Source: Chloroflexota bacterium
GTDB lineage: Bacteria > Chloroflexota > Limnocylindria > Limnocylindrales > CSP1-4
Direction of reading: 5' to 3'
Assembly: GCA_003157175.1 (NCBI GenBank)
Contig: PMIQ01000091.1
Location: 1 to 12,110, forward strand
Length of the DNA stretch: 12,110 nucleotides
Shown one piece after another: positions 1 through 6,617 of this stretch. Below the pieces are notes generated by a model. That model worked only from the letters and a program-made list of their open reading frames with translations, had not been told where the DNA came from and made no database searches. The position numbers were made by a program, and so were the translations under genes. How positions within the stretch are numbered: position 1 is the first letter of the stretch; each line of letters starts with the position of its first letter.

Positions 1-40
1 GCGATCATACCCGGCGTTCGGCGGCAGAGGCGGTGGCGGG

Positions 41-66
41 CAGGCCGCGGGCGCGGCCGCGGCCTG
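41..66 (-). terminator. GC-rich terminator-like hairpin after the last gene
   Basis: A perfect 10-bp inverted repeat (CAGGCCGCGG at 41-50, CCGCGGCCTG at 57-66) with a 6-base loop starts immediately after the TAG stop (67-69) of the acyltransferase gene. The stem is almost entirely G/C. No T-run follows on the minus strand, so it is not a classical intrinsic terminator; U-less hairpins at gene ends are common in high-GC bacteria. Its place at the end of an otherwise gap-free gene series supports a terminator or mRNA 3'-end stabiliser role. Bases 1-40 contain no gene I can support. Confidence 0.55.
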
Positions 67-2067
67 CTACCCGGCGGGCGTGAAGGCGCCGGCTGCGACC
101 AGACGCTGGTAGATAATCGGCGCCAGGTGCTCCGCCGCGGGACCCGAGAAGTGATCTCCGTCGTATCGGAGCATCAGCCCGCCGACCACCGGCGCGCACG
201 CCCCGGCCGGGCAGATCGCGTCCGATATCGATATAGAAGATACGCCGGGAACGGCGGCGGCCACCGCACGGAAGATCGAGTTCGCCTGATTCGTGACCGC
301 GTCCGAGTTGACCGGAACAGCGCACTGAGCGGAATCGAGCTTCGACGGCACGAGGCAACTGGCCGGCACAACTGGCGGCAACTCGAGGAAGACGAGCCGG
401 CTTCCGCCGGCGGTCATCATGCGCGCGAAATCGGTCAGAGCCCGGGTCGAAAGAAGCTGGAACTCGGGTGTGCCGGCCGCCACCGGTTGTCCGCCGACGA
501 GTGCCTCGGTTCGTTCGACCCGGTCGATGACCACGATGAGGTCGGGGTGCCAGGTCGCGAGGAGTTCGCGCTCGAGGCCCGGAACCTGATCATAGCAATG
601 CTGATACCCCGGCTTGATCACACCCGCCACCGACGTCAGCAGAGTGCTAACCCGGCAGGCATTCGAGGCTTCGAGGACGTACGTCCAGCCGTGGGCGTGG
701 GCCAGGTCCGCGAAGCCCGGGTCCAGAGATCGAGCGATCGAGTCGCCGACGACGGCCACGATCGGCGCATCTGCCGACCCCTCGCGGCGCAAACAGATCT
801 GGAGGTTCGGGCAGTTGGGAACGGCGTTATAGGTAGTCTCCGGCGAGGCCGCGCTGGTCTGCCAGTACGCCGTGCCCCCGACGGCGACGATCGCCACCAG
901 GGCCGCGATCGCGAAGCGACGGACGGACGGCCCCAGGACCGGCATCCTGCCCCGCCGGATCGGCTGCTCCAGCAGGTAGAACGAGGCCATCGCGATGGCG
1001 AATGTCAGGGCGACCCGCTCGCCGTTGAGTCCGAACGAGCCCGGCAGGAGCCGGAACGGACCCCATCTGGTCGTCACCGCCAGGATCACCGGCCAGTGCC
1101 ACAGGTACAGGCCGTAGCTGATCCGCCCGACCCACGCCACCGGCCCCAGTGACAGCAGACGGGCCGCGACGGAGCGGGGCGCCACCTCGACGCTCCAGAT
1201 GAGGGCCGCGGCCCCCACTGCGACCAGGAGAGAGACGCCGCGGTAGTAGAGGGCATCCGTGTCGGAGAGCCGGGCGAACACCACCAGCAGGGCCAGCCCG
1301 GCGGCCACTGCCACCGCCGGTGCGGCGCGCGAGGTCAGGACCATGGCGCGTCTTCTGGCATACGAATGGAACAGCACTGCCAGCGACGCCCCCACGAGCA
1401 GCTCGTGCATTCGAGTGTCGGTGCCGTAGTAGGCCCGCGAGGGATCGCCCGGGTCGTAGAGCAATGCCATCGCCGCCACCGAAACGGCGATACCGGCGAC
1501 GCAGATCGCGCCGACGACGGCGGGGCGGCGACGGCCAAGCCACAGGGCCGTTCCGACGATCAGGGGCCACGCGAGGTAGAACTGCTCCTCGATGGCGAGC
1601 GACCAGGTATGGCGCAGCGGCGAGGCGGAGGCGAACTGGGCGAAGTAGTCCTGGCCGGTGGCGATGTAATGCCAGTTGGCGCCGTAGAAGAGAGTCCAGA
1701 GGATGTCTTCGCGGCGCATCTCGAGCTCGAAGGCCGGGCTCGAGGCACCGATCCAGACCGCCACGACGATCAGCATCAGGAAGAGCGCCGGCAGCAGGCG
1801 CCTGGCTCGCCTGTACCAGAAGGCCACCAAGTCGATCGCACCGGTTCGGGCGTGCTCGCTCAGCAACAGGCTGGTGATGAGGTAGCCCGACAGGACGAAG
1901 AAGACGTCGACGCCGAGGAACCCGCCGCGGATCCGGCCGTAGCCAAGGTGATAGGCGATGACGGCCAGGACCGCGACCGCTCGGATGCCGTCGAGAGCGG
2001 GGCGATAGCCGATTGACGAGTCGCGCGAGGGCGCCACGTGGGCGGCCGTGTCGCGTGGCCGGCTCAT
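67..2067 (-). CDS. Acyltransferase-3 (OafA-like) fused to SGNH domain; glycan O-acyltransferase
   Basis: Predicted integral-membrane enzyme of 666 residues that transfers acyl groups, most often acetyl, to sugars of a surface glycan. Residues about 20-375 form the acyltransferase-3 membrane domain: the opening YRPALDGIRA block, the conserved His40 (AYHLG), an Arg-rich RRARR at 86-90, SLAIEEQFY at 156-164 and SYGLYLWHW at 317-325. A further membrane segment at about 384-404 leads into a C-terminal SGNH domain with GDS (441-443, nucleophile Ser443) and a D-G-D-H motif (636-639) supplying Asp/His. The SGNH part carries eight cysteines, suggesting disulfides outside the membrane. Length matches the two-domain OafA class. 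It is the last gene of the run, 19 bp after the epimerase; a weak GAGG-type ribosome site lies in that gap. Family is secure; acyl group and acceptor sugar are unknown. Confidence 0.93.
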   Translation of the reverse strand: MSRPRDTAAHVAPSRDSSIGYRPALDGIRAVAVLAVIAYHLGYGRIRGGFLGVDVFFVLSGYLITSLLLSEHARTGAIDLVAFWYRRARRLLPALFLMLIVVAVWIGASSPAFELEMRREDILWTLFYGANWHYIATGQDYFAQFASASPLRHTWSLAIEEQFYLAWPLIVGTALWLGRRRPAVVGAICVAGIAVSVAAMALLYDPGDPSRAYYGTDTRMHELLVGASLAVLFHSYARRRAMVLTSRAAPAVAVAAGLALLVVFARLSDTDALYYRGVSLLVAVGAAALIWSVEVAPRSVAARLLSLGPVAWVGRISYGLYLWHWPVILAVTTRWGPFRLLPGSFGLNGERVALTFAIAMASFYLLEQPIRRGRMPVLGPSVRRFAIAALVAIVAVGGTAYWQTSAASPETTYNAVPNCPNLQICLRREGSADAPIVAVVGDSIARSLDPGFADLAHAHGWTYVLEASNACRVSTLLTSVAGVIKPGYQHCYDQVPGLERELLATWHPDLIVVIDRVERTEALVGGQPVAAGTPEFQLLSTRALTDFARMMTAGGSRLVFLELPPVVPASCLVPSKLDSAQCAVPVNSDAVTNQANSIFRAVAAAVPGVSSISISDAICPAGACAPVVGGLMLRYDGDHFSGPAAEHLAPIIYQRLVAAGAFTPAG

Positions 2068-2086
2068 CTCTGGGCGCGCCTCGCCT

Positions 2087-3052
2087 CTACCGGCCCGGAG
2101 CTATGCCGCGGGCGATTTCCTTGATCGTATCTTCGAGCGGCGTCGTGGGCACGAAGCCGATCAGTCTCCGCAGCCGGCTCACGTCCGGAACGCGGCGGCG
2201 CATGTCCTCGAAGCCCTTGCCGTAGGCCGACTCGTAGTCGACCAGCTCGACGGGCGAGTTCGAGCCGACGATCTCGCACACCAGCGCCGCAAGGTCGCGG
2301 ATCGAGATCTCGCGCGGGTTGCCGACGTTGACGACCGCGCCGATCGCGGCCGGCGCGGCGGTCAGGGCCATGAGCGCCGCGACGACGTCATGGACGTTGG
2401 TGAAGCAGCGCAGCTGGCCGCCGTCGCCGTAGACGGTCAGGGGCTTGCCTTCGATCGCCTGGCGGACGAAACGCGGCACGACCATGCCGTAGGCGCCGGT
2501 CTGGCGCGGACCGGTCGTGTTGAAGAGCCGCACAACCGTGACCGGCAGGCCGAGCTCCTGATGGTGGGCCAGGGCCAGGAACTCGTCCGTGGCCTTTGAT
2601 ACCGCGTACAGCCAGCGATGGACCCTGGTGGAGCCGTAGATCGTGTCGTCGTCCTCGTTGAGGGCGTCCGAGACGTTCTTGCCGTACACCTCGCTGGTGG
2701 AGGTGAAGAGCGTCCGGATGCCGCGCGCCGAAGCTCGCTCGAAGACCGCGGACGAGGCGTCCAGATTCGTCCGGATCGAAGCCAGTGGATGCGCCAGGAT
2801 CTGGAAGACGCCGACCGCCGCGGCCAGATGGTAGACGAGCTCGACTCCATCGAAGGCGGGCTCGATGACGGCCGGGTCCTCCGCCTTGCCCTCGAGGAAG
2901 CGGACCCGACCCTCGGAAACGTGGGCCTCGATGTTCTGAAGGCGGCCGGTCGAAAGGTCGTCCACGACGACCACCTCGTCGCCCCTGGCAACGTGGGCAT
3001 CGACGAGATGCGAGCCGACGAAACCTGCTCCGCCGGTGACGAGGACCCTCAT
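2087..3052 (-). CDS. NAD-dependent epimerase/dehydratase (extended SDR), NDP-sugar modifying
   Basis: Cytosolic nucleotide-sugar enzyme of 321 residues. It has the Rossmann GGAGFVG at 7-13, acidic Asp31/32 after the second strand (NAD preference), STS at 118-120, and the catalytic pair Tyr149 and Lys153 (YAVSK). RLFNTTGPRQ at 175-184 and VYGDGGQLRCF at 207-217 are typical of the UDP-glucose 4-epimerase / UDP-glucuronate decarboxylase branch, and the late FEDMRRRVPD block (281-290) resembles the decarboxylase-like members. The exact reaction (4-epimerase, decarboxylase or dehydratase) cannot be decided from sequence alone. The ATG at 3050-3052 was chosen because it gives the canonical MRVLVTGG start and a 4-base ATGA overlap with the preceding gene; the open frame continues further upstream but only as a shadow of that gene. 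It probably supplies a modified sugar donor for the four glycosyltransferases of the locus. Confidence 0.9.
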   Translation of the reverse strand: MRVLVTGGAGFVGSHLVDAHVARGDEVVVVDDLSTGRLQNIEAHVSEGRVRFLEGKAEDPAVIEPAFDGVELVYHLAAAVGVFQILAHPLASIRTNLDASSAVFERASARGIRTLFTSTSEVYGKNVSDALNEDDDTIYGSTRVHRWLYAVSKATDEFLALAHHQELGLPVTVVRLFNTTGPRQTGAYGMVVPRFVRQAIEGKPLTVYGDGGQLRCFTNVHDVVAALMALTAAPAAIGAVVNVGNPREISIRDLAALVCEIVGSNSPVELVDYESAYGKGFEDMRRRVPDVSRLRRLIGFVPTTPLEDTIKEIARGIAPGR

Positions 3053-4137
3053 CGCGGACCACCGATCGTTTCGGATGCGGTCGCCGCCTGAGCGGTTGAG
3101 CCGGCGGTCGCCGCAGGAGTCTCGAATGGCACTCGCAGGGCGATGACCGTCTCGAAGCCGAGCACCAGGACGCCGGCCGCGGCCACCACGACAACTTCGA
3201 TGAGAGGGTCGGGGGCGAGCCAGGCCAGCAGCATCGCCAGGCCGCCGCAAACGCCGCTGGCCAGCCCAACGACGCCGAGCATCTCCCAGGGCCGAAGGCC
3301 GGCGCGGACGAGTCGGTGCGAAGTGTGATCCGTGCCGCCCTTGAACGGCGAGACGCCTCGCCGCATGCGCGTCACCGAAACCATCGCCACGTCGCCGAAC
3401 TGAACGAACGCGGCGAGCGGGACGGCCAAAGCCGCGGCGGTCGCCTGCGGACTCGGATGGATCTGCGCGTCGTGGATCAGCAGCACTCCGGCCCCTGCCA
3501 GCGCGAATCCGAGCATCAGGCTGCCCGCGTCGCCCATGAAGACCCGGGCCGGCGGACGGTTGTGAACCAGGAAACCGAGGCATGCGCCGGTGATGGCCAG
3601 CCCGAGCCCCACCTCGTTGCCCTTCATGCCGGCCACTATCGCCGTCAGCGCGATCGTCAGCGAAGTCTCCGCGGATAGCGAGCTGGCCAGCCCGTCCGAA
3701 TTGTCCACCAGGTTCGTGGCGTTGGTCATCACCGGGATCGCGATGGCGCCGGCCAGCGCCACGGCCAGCCTGGGGAGGAGGTCGAGATCGTCGAAGACGA
3801 CGACCGCGAAACCGGCGCCGAGCAACGCCTCGGCGATCAGGCGATAGCGCGGGTGAACGTCCCACAGGTCGTCCATGAGCCCGATGACCGTGAGACCGAC
3901 GAGGCCCGTCAGCCAGGCGGCGAGCGTCGTTCCTTCGTCGACCGCCATCCAGGCGACGGCCCCGACCGCGATCGCGACGGCCAGGCCACCCAGAATCGGC
4001 ACGACCTGGCGGGACCAGCGATCGGCGCGCGGGTGGACGACCGCACCGTAGCGAAAGGCCAGCCTGTTGGTTACGGGCACCATCAGGACCGACACCACGA
4101 AGGCTGCCACGCCCACAGCCAGTGGACCCGAGATCAC
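3049..4137 (-). CDS. MraY/WecA-like polyprenyl-phosphate sugar-1-phosphate transferase
   Basis: Multi-pass membrane enzyme of 362 residues that is expected to move a (N-acetyl)hexosamine-1-phosphate from a UDP-sugar to polyprenyl phosphate, the first committed step of lipid-linked glycan assembly on the cytoplasmic face. Family motifs in order: MDDLWD at 88-93 (the DDxxD site), NATNLVDNSDGLA at 139-151, FMGDAGSLMLG at 200-210, and the late DHTSHRL at 270-276 in place of the HLHHRL form of classical WecA/TagO. About ten hydrophobic segments are visible. The NxxNLxDNxDGL and DHTSHRL forms belong to a MraY-like branch whose donor sugar is not predictable here. The tail after about 340 is Ala/Thr-rich and probably disordered. 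The GTG start at 4135-4137 overlaps the stop of the preceding glycosyltransferase (GTGA); GAGGTG at 4145-4150, seven bases upstream, is the ribosome binding site. Confidence 0.92.
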   Translation of the reverse strand: MISGPLAVGVAAFVVSVLMVPVTNRLAFRYGAVVHPRADRWSRQVVPILGGLAVAIAVGAVAWMAVDEGTTLAAWLTGLVGLTVIGLMDDLWDVHPRYRLIAEALLGAGFAVVVFDDLDLLPRLAVALAGAIAIPVMTNATNLVDNSDGLASSLSAETSLTIALTAIVAGMKGNEVGLGLAITGACLGFLVHNRPPARVFMGDAGSLMLGFALAGAGVLLIHDAQIHPSPQATAAALAVPLAAFVQFGDVAMVSVTRMRRGVSPFKGGTDHTSHRLVRAGLRPWEMLGVVGLASGVCGGLAMLLAWLAPDPLIEVVVVAAAGVLVLGFETVIALRVPFETPAATAGSTAQAATASETIGGPR

Positions 4138-5348
4138 AGCTTCACACCTCGCTCTGCTAGCAGGTGACGATACAGGCTGTCGAGGTCGTCCACGAGCCGC
4201 TCGGCCGCGTATCTGACCGCTCGCTCCGGGGCGGCGGCCCCAAGACGCGCCCGGAGGGAGGCGTCGTTGCCAAGACGGGCCAGCGCTTCGGCCAGGGCCG
4301 CTTCGTCTTCACAAGGCACGACGATCCCGGTTACTCCGTCGACGACGACGTCGGCAACGCCACCCACGTCGGTCGCGACCGCGGCTCGCCCGGCAGTCGC
4401 CGCCTCGATCAGCGAGAGCGGCGTTCCTTCGCTGTCGGAGCTGAGGGCGACTATGTCGGCAGCGGCGTACCAGGCCGGCGCGTCGGTCGACCAGCCGGCG
4501 AAGGTCACGCGATCCGCGATCCCCAGATCTGCCGCCTGACGCTCCAGCGCGGCGCGTTCGGCGCCGTCACCGACGACATACAGGCGCAGCGCGGGAGCCG
4601 TCGCCAGTGCCACGGCCATCGCCCGGAGCATTCGATCGATCCGTTTCACAGGCACGAGCCGGCACAAGGCCATGACCGCCACGGTTCGCGGTGCGATGCC
4701 GAGGGCCGCGCGCGCCGCGCGCCGGTCTCCGCCGCGGAAGCGGTCCAGCTCCAGGCCCAGCGGCACGATCTCGATGAGCGCCGCCGGGGCGATCCGGTAG
4801 GCCAGCAGCTCGTCGCGCTGCCGCTCGCTCAGGGCCAGCACGCGATCCGTGCGGGCGCCCAGAATCCGCTCGGCACGCTGGACCATGCCCGACTTTGAGG
4901 CGCCGAAGTAGCCTCGAAAGACGGTTCCGTGAAAGGTGTGGATGCGGGCCGCCCGCGACGAGAAGATGGCTGCGCTTCGACCCAGGAGACCCGCCTTGGA
5001 AAGGTGGGTGTGGATGATGTGCGGCCGGTAGTCGCGAATGATTCGGACGAGCGAGGCGGTCGCTCGAAGGTCGGCGATGGGGCTGATCGGCCGGACCAGC
5101 GTCGGCAGATAGCGCAGGGGCAGGTCGACGCCGTCGAGCGAGATCCCGACCTCGTCGGGCTCCAGCGCGCCGTGGACCAGAAGCGTCTCCCAGCCGCGCT
5201 CTCGAAGTCCGGCATCGGCGATCAGGACGTGGGTGGACGGGCCGCCGACGTTGAGCCGGGTGATGATTCGCAGGACGCGCGGTCGGACGGAGCCATTCCG
5301 GCGCGCCGAGCCGCTCATTTCCGAGCCGCTCATTTCCGAGCCGCTCAC
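4134..5348 (-). CDS. GT4-family glycosyltransferase, not one of the tandem paralogs
   Basis: GT-B fold retaining glycosyltransferase of 404 residues, expected to add a sugar to the lipid-linked glycan in the cytoplasm. The N-terminal domain has the glycine loop LNVGGPSTH (32-40) and HTHLSKAG (113-120); the C-terminal donor domain has RLVPVKR (230-236), VVGDG (258-262) and the E-x7-E motif at Glu307/Glu315 (SEGTPLSLIE). It is clearly more distant from the three upstream paralogs than they are from each other, though it ends in a similar AERGVKL tail. I chose the GTG at 5346-5348, which gives a GTGA overlap with the preceding stop and AAGGGGG (5356-5362) seven bases upstream. Two in-frame ATGs follow at 15-base intervals in a tandem repeat, so initiation at either (five or ten residues shorter) is possible. 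An in-frame ATG at 5468 would overlap the preceding gene by about 120 bp and is unlikely. Placed directly before the lipid-phosphate transferase; it may act early in unit assembly (inference). Confidence 0.9.
   Translation of the reverse strand: MSGSEMSGSEMSGSARRNGSVRPRVLRIITRLNVGGPSTHVLIADAGLRERGWETLLVHGALEPDEVGISLDGVDLPLRYLPTLVRPISPIADLRATASLVRIIRDYRPHIIHTHLSKAGLLGRSAAIFSSRAARIHTFHGTVFRGYFGASKSGMVQRAERILGARTDRVLALSERQRDELLAYRIAPAALIEIVPLGLELDRFRGGDRRAARAALGIAPRTVAVMALCRLVPVKRIDRMLRAMAVALATAPALRLYVVGDGAERAALERQAADLGIADRVTFAGWSTDAPAWYAAADIVALSSDSEGTPLSLIEAATAGRAAVATDVGGVADVVVDGVTGIVVPCEDEAALAEALARLGNDASLRARLGAAAPERAVRYAAERLVDDLDSLYRHLLAERGVKL
5306..5347 (-). repeat. 15-bp tandem repeat (about 2.8 copies) of a stop/start junction
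   Basis: The plus-strand unit ccgagccgctcattt occurs at 5306-5320 and 5321-5335, with a partial third copy at 5336-5347 (ttt replaced by ccg). On the minus strand the copies give GTGAGC, ATGAGC and ATGAGC, each followed by GGCTCGG. In the frame of the downstream glycosyltransferase each is a start codon, encoding repeated (V/M)SGSE units; in the frame of the upstream glycosyltransferase each is a TGA stop. Confidence 0.9.
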
Positions 5349-5454
5349 CGGCGCACCCCCTTGCGCTCGGCCAGTTCCTCGTACAGAGCCGCGAACTCGG
5401 CCACCATGCGGTCCATGCCGAAAACAGTAGCCGCTCTCTGGCGGGCGGCGGCGC
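5340..5454. repeat. 115-bp direct repeat, copy 1 (3' end of third tandem glycosyltransferase)
   Basis: Matches 6503-6617 with three differences (5357, 5363, 5378) by hand alignment, including a perfect 76-bp run at 5379-5454. It covers the last 36 or so codons of the glycosyltransferase, the ribosome binding site, the overlapping stop/start and the first codons of the next gene. Synonymous sites are conserved too, so this is DNA-level identity and not only protein constraint. Confidence 0.88.
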
Positions 5455-6511
5455 TCAGGAGCGCACAAAGGGTCGGATCCGTGGCGAGCCGCAAGAGAGC
5501 GGCCGAGAAGGCCGCCTCGTCGTCGACCGGCACGAGCAGACCGCTCACACCGTCCTCGACCACTTCGTCCGTGCCACCGGCCCGAGTCGCGACGATCGGC
5601 AGCGCGGCCGCCGCAGCTTCCATCACCGCGTTGGGGCCACCCTCGGTCTCCGAGGCATGGGCGAAGATGTCGAAGGCGCCATACAGCCGCCGGGCGTCGA
5701 GCTCGCGGCCGTGAAGTCGGACGATGTCGCTCGCGCCAAGCTCGGCCACCAGCGCCTCGAGCACCGGCCGATGAACACCCTCGCCGACCAAGACGAGACG
5801 CAGCTCGGGGAGCTGCGTTCGAAGTCCGGCGACGACGCGGATCAACAGCTCCAGACCCTTGCGCGAGGTGTAGTTGGCGACGCTGCCGACGATCAGATCA
5901 TCGGGTCCGAAACCCCAGCCGGCGCGGCTCGCCGCTCGCTCCGGCGGCGCCATCGGCGGCGGGATGACCACGCCGTTGCGGATGACCCTGATCCGGGCCG
6001 GGTCCAGATGCTCGTGCTCGATCGCGTCTTCCCGGACCGCCTGCGACACGGCCACGACCGCATCCGTGCCATGGCGGGCGACGGCGTACAGGACGCGCTC
6101 GATCGGCTTGAGCCTGGGCAGAAAGTCAGTGAGGACACGACGGCCCGTGATCAGAACGGGGAACCGCGCCACGGGCCGGACGAGAGCCGCCATGCCGTAG
6201 CCGTAGAGCATCCAGGCGTCCACGATGTCGTACCGGCCGCGGCGCAGCTCGGGCCCGAGCCACAGGACGTTCCAGACTCGGCGGAGCCGGTGCAGCGGGA
6301 CATCGCGGCCAGCCCAGCCGAGCACGCGAACTCTGGCTCCGGCCGCTTCCGCGGCGGGCGCCATAGGCCCGGCCTGCCGCAGCAGCACGAACTCGACCTC
6401 GAACCGATCCTTCGGCAGCCGCTCCGCCAGGGCGACCATCTGGCGCTCGGGGCCGCCAGTGTTGAGACCGCCGAAAAGATAGGCGATGCGGAGCGGCCTG
6501 CGGCCGCTCAC
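5345..6511 (-). CDS. GT4-family glycosyltransferase, tandem paralog 3
   Basis: GT-B type glycosyltransferase of 388 residues, predicted cytoplasmic or membrane-peripheral, extending the lipid-linked glycan unit. The N-terminal domain opens with RIAYLFGGLNTGGPERQM (acceptor-side glycine loop, 8-25); the C-terminal domain carries KGLELL at 218-223, VGEG at 242-245 and E-x7-E at Glu290/Glu298 (EGGPNAVME). Residues 262-281 (DIVRL...YGAFD) are identical in all three tandem paralogs. It aligns without gaps with the next gene upstream (also 388 residues): by hand count about 69 of the first 165 residues differ, but only about 29 of the remaining 223. The faster-changing half is the acceptor-binding side, so the two probably use similar donors on different acceptors. 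GTG start at 6509-6511 overlaps the previous stop (GTGA); AAGGGAG at 6519-6525 is the ribosome site. Specific sugar and linkage unknown. Confidence 0.92.
   Translation of the reverse strand: MSGRRPLRIAYLFGGLNTGGPERQMVALAERLPKDRFEVEFVLLRQAGPMAPAAEAAGARVRVLGWAGRDVPLHRLRRVWNVLWLGPELRRGRYDIVDAWMLYGYGMAALVRPVARFPVLITGRRVLTDFLPRLKPIERVLYAVARHGTDAVVAVSQAVREDAIEHEHLDPARIRVIRNGVVIPPPMAPPERAASRAGWGFGPDDLIVGSVANYTSRKGLELLIRVVAGLRTQLPELRLVLVGEGVHRPVLEALVAELGASDIVRLHGRELDARRLYGAFDIFAHASETEGGPNAVMEAAAAALPIVATRAGGTDEVVEDGVSGLLVPVDDEAAFSAALLRLATDPTLCALLSAAARQRAATVFGMDRMVAEFAALYEELAERKGVRR
5356..5362 (-). promoter_or_regulatory. Ribosome binding site inside the preceding gene's C-terminal codons
   Basis: AAGGGGG on the minus strand, seven bases before the GTG at 5346-5348. 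It is also the Lys-Gly codons of the KGVRR tail of the third tandem glycosyltransferase. It supports the GTG start over the following ATGs. Confidence 0.75.
5869..5923. repeat. 55-bp exact repeat shared by tandem paralogs, copy 1
   Basis: Identical to 7032-7086 by hand alignment. It encodes the GWGFGPDDLIVGSVANY stretch at the start of the donor domain. The same 1163-bp offset as the 115-bp repeat shows that the two genes align without gaps; flanking DNA is visibly less similar. Confidence 0.85.
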
Positions 6512-6617
6512 CGGCGCACTCCCTTACGCTCGGCCAGTTCTTCGTACAGAGCCGCGAACTCGGCCACCATGCGGTCCATGCCGAAAACAGTAGCCGCTCT
6601 CTGGCGGGCGGCGGCGC
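6503..6617. repeat. 115-bp direct repeat, copy 2 (3' end of second tandem glycosyltransferase)
   Basis: Partner of 5340-5454. It contains the conserved VFGMDRMVAEFAALYEELA tail, the AAGGGAG ribosome site and the GTGA junction to the next paralog. The repeat ends abruptly at the gcgct/gcgcc difference (6618), beyond which similarity drops. Confidence 0.88.

Noticed and set aside
2087..3865. Long open frame that would make the second epimerase a 592-residue fusion
   Set aside because: The extra N-terminal 271 residues are a shadow of the MraY/WecA-like gene; the Rossmann start MRVLVTGG and ATGA overlap fix the start at 3052.
5306..5347. Tandem repeat as a CRISPR or VNTR-type array
   Set aside because: Only about 2.8 copies of 15 bp with no spacers; better explained as slippage within coding sequence at the gene junction.
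5349..5468. Upstream ATG start for the fourth GT4 gene (444 residues)
   Set aside because: It would add 40 Arg/Gly-rich residues lying wholly inside the preceding gene, whereas the GTG at 5348 has a good ribosome site and the same overlap type as its neighbours.
5340..6617. Direct repeats as insertion-sequence or transposon ends
   Set aside because: The repeats lie inside paralogous genes at matching positions, with no transposase or inverted terminal repeats; duplication of the gene explains them.
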